This document shows, one piece after another, positions 43,697 to 53,740 of a stretch of DNA of 64,000 nucleotides. The position numbers and the translations under genes are program-made. Below the pieces are notes generated by a model, which saw only the letters and a program-made list of their open reading frames with translations, was not told where the DNA came from and searched no databases. This stretch comes from Streptomyces hygroscopicus (lineage in GTDB: Bacteria > Actinomycetota > Actinomycetes > Streptomycetales > Streptomycetaceae). Location: positions 4,650,001 through 4,714,000 of the forward strand of contig CP018627.1 of NCBI GenBank assembly GCA_002021875.1. Direction: 5' to 3'. How positions within the stretch are numbered: the stretch's first letter is position 1; each line of letters starts with the position of its first letter.

Positions 43697-44551
43697 TCAA
43701 ACGTGGTCGACGACGGTGTCGGTGAGGACCGGCGCGTCGTCCCGCTCGACGGCCGTCGCCGTCACCTGGACGCGCCCCTCGTCCCGCCACATCCGCACGC
43801 GCAGGGTCTCGCCCGGGTACACCACCCCGGCGAAGCGGGTGGTGTACGAGCGCACCCGGGCGACGTCCCCGTCCAGCGCCGTGTCCACGACCGCCTTGAG
43901 CACCATCCCGTACGAACACAGCCCGTGCAGGATGGGCCTCTCGAACCCCGCGACCTCGGCGAACGCGGGATCGGCGTGGAGCGGGTTCCAGTCGCCGGAG
44001 AGCCGGTAGAGCAGCGCCTGGTCCTCGCGGATGGCCCGCTCCACGGTGTGGTCCGGCTCCCGGGCGGGCGGCTCCACGCGGTCGGAGGGGCCGCGCTCGC
44101 CGCCGAAGCCGCCCTCGCCCCGGGCGAAGATCTGGGTGTCGCAGGTCCACAGCGGGCCGTCCGCGTCGGCGACGTCGGAGCGCAGCACGATGACCGCCGC
44201 CTTGCCCTTGTCGTACACCGCGGCGACCTTCGAGGTCTGGGTGGCGTCCCCGCTGACCGGGATCGGCCGGTGGAGTTCGACGGTCTGGCCGCCGTGCAGC
44301 ACGGCGGCGAGGTCGACGTCGATCCCGGGGGCGCTCATGCCCCCGGCGACCGCCATACCGCCGCCCGCGACGGTCGCGAAGCTGGGGAGCACATGGAGCC
44401 TGCTCTCCAGGGTGTAGCGGAGCTCTCCGGGGTCGGTGGCGGGGATACCTGCGCCGATGCCCAGGTGGTAGAGCTGGATGTCCTTGTGCCCCCAGGTGAG
44501 AGCGGTGCTGCGGGGTTCGGCCGAGATGGCCTTGGCGGCATCGATGGGCAT
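43697..44551 (-). CDS. MaoC-family 2-enoyl-CoA hydratase
   Basis: 284 residues with a double hot-dog fold. The C-terminal half holds the hydratase-2 motif LSGDWNPLHADPAFAEVAGFERPILHGL with its Asp/His pair; the N-terminal half is a decayed hot-dog (LHVLPSFATVAGG). This matches the hydratase part of 17β-HSD type 4 and steroid-cluster MaoC proteins. It hydrates trans-2-enoyl-CoA to 3R-hydroxyacyl-CoA, the substrate expected for the SDR two genes downstream. AAGGAG precedes the ATG at 44551. A perfect KstR-type palindrome lies 127 bp upstream. Confidence 0.92.
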   Translation of the reverse strand: MPIDAAKAISAEPRSTALTWGHKDIQLYHLGIGAGIPATDPGELRYTLESRLHVLPSFATVAGGGMAVAGGMSAPGIDVDLAAVLHGGQTVELHRPIPVSGDATQTSKVAAVYDKGKAAVIVLRSDVADADGPLWTCDTQIFARGEGGFGGERGPSDRVEPPAREPDHTVERAIREDQALLYRLSGDWNPLHADPAFAEVAGFERPILHGLCSYGMVLKAVVDTALDGDVARVRSYTTRFAGVVYPGETLRVRMWRDEGRVQVTATAVERDDAPVLTDTVVDHV

Positions 44552-44677
44552 AGGGCGACAGCACTCCTTGGTCCGCTCGCTCGGCCACGGTCCGAAGACC
44601 CCGGCCCGCCCGTCCGCACCGTCGGCCGTGCCGGGGTCGTCGCTGGTCGGCCGGGTCGCGTCGCTCGCATGGATATG

Positions 44678-44691
44678 TAGAACGCGTTCTA
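44678..44691. promoter_or_regulatory. KstR-type box A (perfect palindrome)
   Basis: TAGAACGCGTTCTA fits TnnAACnnGTTnnA fully. It lies in the 339-bp gap between MaoC (minus) and the histidine kinase (plus). On the minus strand TACATA follows it directly, a plausible -10 for the MaoC operon, so binding would block that promoter. The rest of the gap shows no gene. Confidence 0.8.
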
Positions 44692-44890
44692 GCCGATGGC
44701 ACCCTGTATAGCCCAATCGCTCCGAAGGGGGAAGAGTGCTGACGGTCCATCAGACAGACATTCGGACCGCCGTCGGATGACCTTCGGACAACCGCTGTCC
44801 GGGGTGACGAAGGGCCCGGGACAAATGTCACGGCCATCCCCCGACATCCGCATCTGCCCAGCTCATACGGGCTTCCGTAAGGTCGGACGC

Positions 44891-46095
44891 ATGTATGCCA
44901 CCGCCGCGCATATCGAGCGCCTCAAGCCGCCGGGCCGCCGCGCCTTCCTGCCGTGGCTCTTCATGCTCTCGGGGGATGTGCAAGCGCTCTTCAAGGGGAA
45001 GACCCCCCTGCCCTGGCTCGGCGGCGCGGGGGCGGCGGCCTTCGTCGCGCTCTACGTGACCGCCATCTACACCAGCCTGGACGAGCGCCGCCGCCACACC
45101 CGGGCCCCGTTGCTGGCGCTCGCCGGGCTGGCGGTGGTCACCTACGCGCTGGGCGTCGGCTACGCCGGGAACTGGCTGCTGTGCTTCCCGCTGCTGTCAC
45201 TGGCCTCCGGCATCGTGCTGCGCGGGGGAAGGCGGACGCTGGGACCGGTCATCATCGTCCTGTCGTGCTCCGCCGGAGTCATCTCGGGGCTCCGCGGCGG
45301 CGCCTCGGACTCGCTCACGGTCTCGTACGGGACCATGCTGTCCGGCCTGGTGACGGCGGCCATCCTGTCGCTCTTCGAGACCGTCGCCCAGCTCCGCGCC
45401 ACCCGCCAGGAGCTGGCCCGTACGGCGGTGGAGAAGGAGCGGCTGCGGTTCTCCCGCGATCTGCACGATCTGCTGGGCCACACCATGTCGGTCGTCGTGG
45501 TCAAGGCGGAGGCGGTGCGCCGGCTCGCCCCGAAGAACCTGGAGGCCGCGCTGGGGCAGGCCGCGGACATCGAGGCGGTCGGTCGGCAGGCGCTCACCGA
45601 GATCCGCGAGGCCGTCACCGGCTATCGCGAGGGCAGCCTGGCCACCGAGCTGGACCGGGCCCGCTCGGCGCTGGACGCCGCCGGTATCGAGGCCGCCGTC
45701 CGCCGCTCCGGACCGCCGCTGGCCCCGCAGACCGAGGCGCTGCTGGGGTGGGTGGTCCGCGAGGGCGTCACCAATGTGGTGCGGCACAGCGGGGCGGCCC
45801 GGTGCGAGATCGAGGTCCGCGGCGGCATGGACCGGATACGGCTGGAGATCACGGACGACGGCGGCGGCGTAGGCTCCCCGAGCACGGCAACGGCAGGCCC
45901 TGGGGGCGCGGGCGGCGGCGCGGCAGAGGGCGCGATCGGCGGTACGGGCCTCAATGGCCTGGCCGAACGGCTGTCCGCGGCGGGCGGCTCGCTGGAGTCC
46001 GGCCCCGGCGGGCGCCGCGGCTTCCGGCTCGTCGCCGAACTGCCGGTGGACATGGAGGATCCGATGGAGCCCGAGGTCAAGGAGGCCCGGACGGC

Positions 46096-46099
<4 letters not shown>
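44891..46099 (+). CDS. Two-component sensor histidine kinase, NarL/DesK type
   Basis: 402 residues. About four or five membrane helices occupy residues 35-165 (AAAFVALYVTAIY, LLALAGLAVVTYALGV, LLCFPLLSLASGIV, PVIIVLSCSAGVISG). HisKA_3 has its phospho-His near residue 193 in FSRDLHDLLGHTMSVVVVKAEAVRR. The HATPase has VREGVTNVVRHSGA, ITDDGGG and GTGLNGLAERL. No extracellular sensor loop of size is present, so it may sense the membrane state. AAGG precedes the ATG at 44891. Its GTGA overlap with the response regulator shows they work together. Confidence 0.92.
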
Positions 46100-47530
<1,431 letters not shown>

Positions 47531-47944
47531 GCCCTCGCTCACGGCCCGCCCGCCTGTCGTCCGTCCCGGTCCGAGCACGCGGCAGGGCACCCGGCGGGCC
47601 CGCCCCCGGCGACCGGCCCGCCTTGCCGAGCCGCGTCCCCGGCCCCCGCCGCCCACCTCGCGCGCGTCCCGGGCGCGGCTCGCCCCGCCGACGACCGCCC
47701 CGGCGGCGGACGGCGGACGGTGCCTCCTCGCCGCCGCGCAGAAGGCCCTCCGGTTGCCGCGCGGCAGGGCTTCCCTGCCGTACGACCGACGAAGGCGCCG
47801 GGTGGTCGGCCTCGGCCGGAAGCAGCCCGGCGGCCGCCGGGCCGTCCGGTGACACCGTGCGGCACCGGCCTCGGCCGCGCCGGCGGGGGGCCGCGGCCGT
47901 CCCGGCGGCCTTGTCGCATCGGTCGGGCCGCTACCATCGCCCGC
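47531..47944. other. 414-bp intergenic stretch
   Basis: Very GC-rich; no frame shows convincing codon bias or a recognisable protein, and no hairpin stands out. At its right end TTGTCG (47911-47916) and TACCAT (47932-47937) could form a promoter for the amidase gene, with the transcript starting at or next to its GTG. Confidence 0.5.
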
Positions 47945-48877
47945 GTGTCCAACGGCAGCTTTCCTCCTGAGCCCGGTCGCCGCGGCGGCACCCTCGCCAT
48001 CGTTCTGGCGGCGCTGATTCCCGCCTGCTTCGCGGGCTGGCTGCTGTGGAGTTCGCTGGGCGGTTCGAAGGACGACGGCGCGGACGGGGCGGGCGCGCCC
48101 ACGACCTCCTCGACGTCCTCCCCGTCGCCCCCGTCGTCCGGCGCGCCCGCCGCGCACTCGCCGCCGACCCCATCCGGAAACGCGTCCGGAAAGCAGTCCG
48201 GAAAGCCCCTCGAGGGCAAGGTCGTGGTCATCGACCCCGGCCACAATCCGAACAACCGCGACCACTCCTCGCGGATAGCCCGGCTCGTGGACATCGGCAC
48301 CGACGAGAAGGAGTGCGACACCACCGGCACGGCCACCAACTCCGGCTACGCCGAGGCGTCCTTCACCCTCGATGTGGCGCGCCGCGCCCGCACCCTGCTC
48401 GAAGCGCGCGGCGCCACGGTGCGGTTCACCCAGGACGGCGACCGGCCGTACGGGCCGTGCGTGGACGAGCGTGCGGAGATCGGCAACAAGGCCCACGCCG
48501 ACGCCGTGGTCTCCGTGCACGCGGACGGCGCTGCCGCCGGGGAGCGCGGCTTCCATGTGATCCTGCCCAAGTCCGTACGCGGCGGCGGCGCGGACACCTC
48601 CGCCATCACCGCCCCCTCCCGCCGGCTCGGCGAGCGGCTGCGCAGCCGGTTCGCCAAGGCCACCGGCAGCGAGCCCGCGCAGTACATCGGCGACGGCAGC
48701 GGGCTGGATGTCCGGGGCGATCTGGGTGGGCTCAACCTCTCCACCGTCCCCAAGGTGTTCATCGAGTGCGGCAATATGCGCGACTCCCAGGACGCCGCCG
48801 AACTGACCGACTCGGCCTGGCGCGAGCGTGCGGCGGACGGTGTCGCACAGGGCATTACGGACTTCTTGAACGAGTAG
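47945..48877 (+). CDS. N-acetylmuramoyl-L-alanine amidase (Amidase_3)
   Basis: 310 residues. A membrane segment near residues 15-35 (TLAIVLAALIPACFAGWLLW) is followed by a Ser/Pro linker, so the enzyme faces outside. The Amidase_3 zinc sites are VVVIDPGHNPNN, the Glu in NSGYAEASFTLDVA, and VVSVHADGAA; the catalytic Glu is in VFIECGNMRDSQDA. It cuts the MurNAc-L-Ala bond in peptidoglycan. There is no ribosome site before GTG 47945; a TACCAT hexamer 7 bases upstream suggests a leaderless message. Confidence 0.92.
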   Translation: MSNGSFPPEPGRRGGTLAIVLAALIPACFAGWLLWSSLGGSKDDGADGAGAPTTSSTSSPSPPSSGAPAAHSPPTPSGNASGKQSGKPLEGKVVVIDPGHNPNNRDHSSRIARLVDIGTDEKECDTTGTATNSGYAEASFTLDVARRARTLLEARGATVRFTQDGDRPYGPCVDERAEIGNKAHADAVVSVHADGAAAGERGFHVILPKSVRGGGADTSAITAPSRRLGERLRSRFAKATGSEPAQYIGDGSGLDVRGDLGGLNLSTVPKVFIECGNMRDSQDAAELTDSAWRERAADGVAQGITDFLNE

Positions 48878-49039
48878 CGCTCCCACAACCGAACGGGAGG
48901 TCACGAGCGGGATACCGATGGGACACCCCCGGTCTCCGCAGGGCGATTCACCCGTACGATGGGGCCCACCCCCGACGCCTTCGCGCCACGCGCCTGGCGG
49001 CAGCGCTACGTTAAGACGAAACCGACAAAGGACCTCACG

Positions 49040-49876
49040 TTGAACATCCGCTCGCTCACTCGAGGCGACGGCGTGGTGATCGGAGCAGCGGTGCTGCTGT
49101 TCATCGCCTCCTTCCTCGACTTCTACACCAACGACTGCGGCGGCAGCAGCTTCTGCCAGGACGCCGGTGTGAACGGATGGAAGTCCGACTTCTTCCCCGT
49201 ACTGCCGTCGATCTTCCTTGCCGGGGTGATCGCCGCGGTGCTCATCGTCTCCGCTCGTTTCCAGCCCGCGCCCCGCAACCTCTTCGGGCTCTCGCTCGAC
49301 CAGTGGGGCACGGCGCTCGCGGTCTTCGCGGCCTGGAGCTCGCTGTGGACGATCATCGGTGGCCCGGAGGGGGTCGACAAGGGCGTCGGACAGATCCTCG
49401 GCCTGATCGGCACGCTGGCGATGGCGGCGGTCGCGCTGCTCACCCAGCGCATCCCGGCCCTGAAGGCCCCGCTGATGAACGCCTCCGGCCCGGCCCCGGC
49501 CCCGTACGGTGCCCAGGGCCCGCAGCCGGGGTACGGCTACCCGGGTGCTGCCCAGCCCGGCGCCCCCGCGCCGTACGGCGCCCAGCCCGGTCAGCCGCAG
49601 CCGGGGCAGCCGCAGCCCGGCCAGCCCTTCGGCGGCCAGCCGGCCCCGGCCCCGGCTCCGGCGCCCTCGGGCGGCGGGGACTTCGCCCCGTTCTGGTTCG
49701 CGGTGCCGGTGGCCCGTCCGCTGTACGCCGAGGACGGTTCGTCGAGCACCATCGCCGAACTGGCCCCCGGCACCTGGTACCTCGCGGTGGAGCAGCGCGG
49801 TCAGGCGCTGGTCGCCCAGACGCAGGACGGCCGTCGCGGCGTGCTGCAGGACACCACGGGGATCCAGCGCGGCTGA
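49040..49876 (+). CDS. Membrane protein with Pro/Gln-rich linker and C-terminal SH3-like part
   Basis: 278 residues. The start is TTG 49040, with AAAGGA upstream and the N-terminus LNIRSLTRGDGVVIGAAVLL; an ATG 81 bp upstream has no site. Four hydrophobic segments span about 12-140 (VVIGAAVLLFIASFLDFY, IFLAGVIAAVLIVSA, ALAVFAAWSSLWTI, LIGTLAMAAVALL). A GQPQPGQP-type linker follows, then about 65 residues (FWFAVPVARPLYAEDGS ... GTWYLAVEQRG). The topology recalls DUF5336-like actinobacterial membrane proteins. Function unknown. Confidence 0.8.
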   Translation: MNIRSLTRGDGVVIGAAVLLFIASFLDFYTNDCGGSSFCQDAGVNGWKSDFFPVLPSIFLAGVIAAVLIVSARFQPAPRNLFGLSLDQWGTALAVFAAWSSLWTIIGGPEGVDKGVGQILGLIGTLAMAAVALLTQRIPALKAPLMNASGPAPAPYGAQGPQPGYGYPGAAQPGAPAPYGAQPGQPQPGQPQPGQPFGGQPAPAPAPAPSGGGDFAPFWFAVPVARPLYAEDGSSSTIAELAPGTWYLAVEQRGQALVAQTQDGRRGVLQDTTGIQRG

Positions 49877-49929
49877 CACCCGCCGCACGCGTTCCGTAGA
49901 CGCGCCCGCGCGCGTCGCCTACGCGGCCC

Positions 49930-49966
49930 ACGGCCCCTCGCCCGTAACGCTCGGGCGAGGGGCCGT
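49930..49966 (+). terminator. Perfect 15-bp hairpin
   Basis: ACGGCCCCTCGCCCG (49930-49944) pairs exactly with CGGGCGAGGGGCCGT (49952-49966) around a 7-nt loop, 53 bp after the membrane-protein stop. The strongest terminator in the window. Confidence 0.88.
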
Positions 49967-50061
49967 TGCCATGTGCGCCCCCGGCCCGTACAGTCCGGCC
50001 GGTGCGGCTGACCTGCCGTCAGTCGCCTCTCCACCCTGTCCGGCGGAACGAGGGGGCTTCC

Positions 50062-51072
50062 ATGCGGCTCGGTCTGGCGCTCGGCTACTGGGGCCGCGGC
50101 CCCGACCCCCGCCATCTGGAACTCGCCCAGGAGGCGGAGCGGCTGGGCTACCACTCGGTGTGGACCGCCGAGTCCTGGGGCTCGGACGCCTTCACCCCGC
50201 TCACCTGGCTCGCCGCGCACACCACCCGGATCGCACTCGGCACGGCGGTCGCGCAGATGGCCGCCCGCACCCCCACCGCCACCGCGATGCAGGCGCTCAC
50301 CCTGGACCATCTCTCCGGCGGCCGGATGATGCTGGGGCTGGGGCTGTCCGGACCGCAGGTTGTCGAGGGCTGGTACGGACGCCCGTTCCCCAAGAGCCCG
50401 CTGACGGCGACCCGTGAGTATGTCGAGGTCATCCGGCAGGTGCTGGGCCGTGCGGCGCCGGTGCGGCTCGACGGGCGCTACCACCCGCATCCGTACGCCG
50501 GTCCGGACGCCACCGGTCTCGGCAAACCGCTGAAGCCCATCGTCCATCCGCTCCGTGCCGATCTGCCGGTGCTGCTCGGGGCGGAGGGGCCGAAGAACAT
50601 CGCGCAGACGGTGCGCATCGCGGACGGCTGGCTGCCGCTGTACTGGTCGCCGTCGCGGACGGAGCTCTATCAGGAGACGCTGGCCGAGGCCCGGGACGGC
50701 TTCATGGTGGCGCCGATGACACAGGTACGGGTGTGCACCGATGTGGCGGAGGGGCTGAAGCCGGTGAAGGCGATGCTCGGCTTCTACATCGGCGGTATGG
50801 GCCACGCGGCGCGAAATTTCCACGCCGATCTGATGGCCCGCTTCGGCTACGAGGCCGAGGCGCACCGGGTGCGGGAGCTGTTCCTGGCGGGCCGGCGCGC
50901 GGAGGCGATCGACGCGGTACCGGACGCGTTCGCCGATGAGATCTCGCTGGTCGGGCCGCGTGAGCGGATCGCGGAGCGGCTGGAGTTGTGGCGCAAGGGC
51001 CCGATCACGGATCTGCTGGCGCTGGCGCCGGATCCGCGGACGCTGCGGGTGCTGGCGGAGCTGGTGGGCTGA
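50062..51072 (+). CDS. LLM-class F420-dependent oxidoreductase
   Basis: 336 residues. The luciferase-like TIM barrel starts MRLGLALGYWGRGPDP; AQEAERLGYHSVWTAESWGSDAFTPLTWLAAHT, ALTLDHLSGGRMMLGLGLSGPQVVEGWYGRPF and LLGAEGPKNIAQTVRIADGW are typical of the F420 branch. It moves hydride from F420H2 or to F420 on an unknown substrate. GAGGGGG precedes the ATG at 50062. Flanked by a terminator upstream, it is probably transcribed alone or with the next small gene. Confidence 0.9.
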   Translation: MRLGLALGYWGRGPDPRHLELAQEAERLGYHSVWTAESWGSDAFTPLTWLAAHTTRIALGTAVAQMAARTPTATAMQALTLDHLSGGRMMLGLGLSGPQVVEGWYGRPFPKSPLTATREYVEVIRQVLGRAAPVRLDGRYHPHPYAGPDATGLGKPLKPIVHPLRADLPVLLGAEGPKNIAQTVRIADGWLPLYWSPSRTELYQETLAEARDGFMVAPMTQVRVCTDVAEGLKPVKAMLGFYIGGMGHAARNFHADLMARFGYEAEAHRVRELFLAGRRAEAIDAVPDAFADEISLVGPRERIAERLELWRKGPITDLLALAPDPRTLRVLAELVG

Positions 51073-51137
51073 GCGCGTCGTACGGGTGTGCGGCCACGCC
51101 GTAGTTTGGCTCCGCGGAGGCGGGCAACACGTGAGGC

Positions 51138-51431
51138 ATGTCACGAAGTTATCGCCACGGAAGCAACCAGGCGGCGACCGTCGTGGCGGTCGTCGCGGAC
51201 GTCATGGCCGTCATCCTCGGCCTCTGGATTCTGTTCGCCCTTCTCGACGCCAACCGCGCCAACGACCTCGTCACGGTGGTCCATGACGCGGCGAGCTGGC
51301 TCGCGAGCTGGTCCCATGACCTGTTCACCATGGACACGGACTGGCTCCGGACCGTCCTCAACTACGGCCTGCCGGCCGTGGTGTACCTGTTCATCGGCCA
51401 CGCCATCGCCGGACGGCTCCGGCGGGGCTAG
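51138..51431 (+). CDS. Small membrane protein, 97 residues
   Basis: Two hydrophobic helices (VVAVVADVMAVILGLWILFALL and YGLPAVVYLFIGHAIAG) flank a loop with DLVTVVHDAASWLASWSHDLF, and the C-terminus is basic (RLRRG). The ATG at 51138 follows GTGAGGC. No family name can be given; similar short membrane proteins are common in Streptomyces. Confidence 0.7.
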   Translation: MSRSYRHGSNQAATVVAVVADVMAVILGLWILFALLDANRANDLVTVVHDAASWLASWSHDLFTMDTDWLRTVLNYGLPAVVYLFIGHAIAGRLRRG

Positions 51432-51852
51432 GGGTTCCGCCCGGACCCTGACGCCTGCGGCGGGCCGCTCCCCCTCCCCGCCCCTTCCCGTTACCAGGGG
51501 CTTCGCCCTGGACCCCAGGGTCTGGGGCGGAGCCCCACCACGCGGCGGAGCCGCATATCGATGCCGCGGGAAGGGGCGGGGCGGGGAAAGACTCTCCGGA
51601 CACCCGTCAGCCCTCCGCTGGAAGTGCCCTGAACTGCCGTCGATCGGCCGCGGCGCCGTCGTGGCCGGTCGCGCCCCTGCGGCGGAGCCGCACATCGACA
51701 CAGCCCCGCGCCCCTTCGGGCCCGGCCAAACCGCGGCCGACTTCCGCCGATCTGCTCAGCCCGGCAACGGATTGCGGCGGAGCCGCATATCGATGGTGCG
51801 GGAAGGGGCGGGGAGCAGCCCGCCGCAGGCGTCAAGAGCCGCCGGACACCCC
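51432..51852. repeat. Intergenic REP-like region with three palindromic units
   Basis: No gene is supported. GCGGCGGAGCCGCATATCGA or its CACATCGA variant occurs at about 51542, 51680 and 51774; GCGGC-gga-GCCGC forms a small hairpin. Two copies are followed by GCGGGAAGGGGCGGGG, and related C-rich and CTTCGCCCTGGACCC elements occur between them. This resembles dispersed Streptomyces extragenic palindromes. It may also end the two convergent transcription units. Confidence 0.75.
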
Positions 51853-52953
51853 CTAGCCGCAGCAGTCCGAGTCCAGCCCGCGCGGCAGGCCCTCGCCGCC
51901 GAAGACGGCCGTGGTCGCCTCGTCGCCGCCCAGCGCCGCCACGGCGAGCAGCAGCGACCCGGCCGTCCAGGTGGTGCGCTCCTCCGGCCAGACCGCGTCG
52001 TCCTCGAAGACGTAGCCCGTCCAGTACAGCCCGTCCTCGGCCCGCAGCGGCGACTGGATCCAGCGCAGGATGTCCACCGCGTGGTCGGACTCCCCCATCG
52101 CCCAGAGCGCGAGCGCCAGTTCACAGCTCTCGCCGCCGGTGACCCAGGGGTTGGGCGAGACGCAGCGCACCCCGAGCCCCGGGACCACGAAGCGGTCCCA
52201 GCCCTCCTCGATGCGCTCCTTGGCGGCGGCGCCGGTCAGCGCGCCGCCGAGGACCGGGTAGTACCAGTCCATCGAGTAGCGGCGCTTGTCGAGGAACCGC
52301 TCGGGGTGGTGGCGGATGGCGTGGCCGAGCAGCCCCGCCGACAGCTCCCAGTCGGGCTGGGGCTCCTCGCGGTGCTCGGCGATGGCCAGGGCGCAGCGCA
52401 GCGCCTGGTAGACGGAGGAGGAGCCGGTCAGCAGGGCGTCGGGGTCGATGGTGCCGTCGGCGGCGCGCCGCCAGCCGATCTGGCCGCCGCTCTGCTGCAT
52501 CCCGAGGACGAACTCGATGGCGGCGAAGACGGTGGGCCAGATCCCGTCGAGGAAGGCGTCGTCGCCGGTGGAGAGGTAGTGGTGCCAGGCGCCGACGGCG
52601 ATGTAGGCGCAGAAGTTGGACTCCCGGGCGCGGTCGGTGGGGTCGGCGGCGGCCACGCCGTCCGGGGTGTCGGGGTAGGCCGCGTACCAGGAGCCGTCGG
52701 GGTTCTGGTGCCTGATCAGCCAGCGGTAGGCGGCCGTGGCGTGCTCGTGCTCGCCCGCCGCGTCCAGCGCCATCGCGGCCTCGATGTGGTCCCAGGGGTC
52801 GAGGTGGTGGCCGCGGAACCACGGTATGGCGCCGTCCGCGTGCTGGACGGCGGCGATGCCCTCGACCGTACGCAGCACCTGTTCGGGGCTGAGCACGCCG
52901 GGCAGCGCGAGCCGTTCGGTCCGGGGGCCGGGGCGCGGTCCGAGCGCCGTCAC
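51853..52953 (-). CDS. α/α-toroid enzyme (prenyltransferase / squalene-cyclase-like repeats)
   Basis: 366 residues. QHADGAIPWF, RHQNPDGSWYAAY, DGIWPTVFAAIEFVL and SCELALALWAMGE are repeated toroid helices with the G-[AS]-[IW] turns of prenyltransferase/squalene-cyclase and glucoamylase folds. The cyclase DxDD acid motif is not evident, so cyclisation is unproven. The C-terminus ends in DSDCCG. The GTG at 52953 overlaps the methyltransferase stop (GTGA). Last gene of a three-gene operon with a KstR-type box upstream. Confidence 0.75.
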   Translation of the reverse strand: MTALGPRPGPRTERLALPGVLSPEQVLRTVEGIAAVQHADGAIPWFRGHHLDPWDHIEAAMALDAAGEHEHATAAYRWLIRHQNPDGSWYAAYPDTPDGVAAADPTDRARESNFCAYIAVGAWHHYLSTGDDAFLDGIWPTVFAAIEFVLGMQQSGGQIGWRRAADGTIDPDALLTGSSSVYQALRCALAIAEHREEPQPDWELSAGLLGHAIRHHPERFLDKRRYSMDWYYPVLGGALTGAAAKERIEEGWDRFVVPGLGVRCVSPNPWVTGGESCELALALWAMGESDHAVDILRWIQSPLRAEDGLYWTGYVFEDDAVWPEERTTWTAGSLLLAVAALGGDEATTAVFGGEGLPRGLDSDCCG

Positions 52954-53684
52954 GCCTGGTCCTCACGCGGGGTGTGGGGCTTGGTCGCGTAGGCCACGAA
53001 GCTCTTGCCGACGATCGGGTTCAGCGCGCGCTCGGCGACCCGGGTGGCCAGCGGCTTCTTCATGATGTCCCACACCAGCAGCTTGTGGTAAGCGCGCACC
53101 GGCAGCGCCTTGTCGTTGTCGACCCCGAACGCGCACTTGAGCCACCAGTACGGGCTGTGCAGCGCGTGTGCGTGATGGGTGCCGTACGGCCGCAGCCCGG
53201 CCTCGCGCATCTTCTCCAGCAGCTCATCGGCGCGGTAGATGCGGATATGGCCGCCCTCGACCTCGTGGTAGGCGTCCGACAGCGCCCAGCAGACCTTCTC
53301 GGGGCCGTAGCGCGGCACGGTGACGGCGATCCGGCCGCCGGGCCGCAGCACCCGCACCATCTCGGCGAGCACGCCCTTGTCGTCGGGTATGTGCTCCATC
53401 ACCTCGGAGATGATGACCACGTCGAAGCTGTCGTCGGGGAAGGGCAGCGCGAGGGCGTCACCCTCCATGGCGGTGGCCGTGGCGCCCGCCGGGGCCTCAC
53501 CGGCCTCCTTCATGGCGGCGAACCACTTGGCGACCTCGCGTATCTCCTCGCCGTTCTGGTCGAGCGCGACGACCTGGGCGCCGCGCCGGTAGCACTCGAA
53601 GGCGTGCCGGCCGGCGCCACAGCCGAGGTCGAGGACGCGATCGCCGGCGGCGAGGGGGAAGCGGGAGAAATCGACGGTCAGCAC
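52950..53684 (-). CDS. Class I SAM-dependent methyltransferase
   Basis: 244 residues. VLDLGCGAGRHAFECYRRGA is SAM motif I, VVALDQNGEEIREV the acidic loop, FDVVIISEVMEHIPDDKGVLAEMVRVLRPGG motifs II and III of Methyltransf_11. The C-terminal third differs from ubiquinone-type enzymes and has WWLKCAFG. Starts at GTG 53684, 56 bp after the glycosyltransferase gene; overlaps the next gene by 4 bp. Probably modifies the same glycosylated product. Confidence 0.9.
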   Translation of the reverse strand: MLTVDFSRFPLAAGDRVLDLGCGAGRHAFECYRRGAQVVALDQNGEEIREVAKWFAAMKEAGEAPAGATATAMEGDALALPFPDDSFDVVIISEVMEHIPDDKGVLAEMVRVLRPGGRIAVTVPRYGPEKVCWALSDAYHEVEGGHIRIYRADELLEKMREAGLRPYGTHHAHALHSPYWWLKCAFGVDNDKALPVRAYHKLLVWDIMKKPLATRVAERALNPIVGKSFVAYATKPHTPREDQA

Positions 53685-53740
53685 GGGGGTCTGCTTTCGT
53701 CCGGCGGGTTCGTGGGGCGGGAGGGGGCAGGGGGCGGGGC

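Noticed and set aside
42000..44700. Long plus-strand frames over MaoC, ADH and SDR
   Set aside because: They are mirror frames of three well-supported enzymes and encode no recognisable domain.
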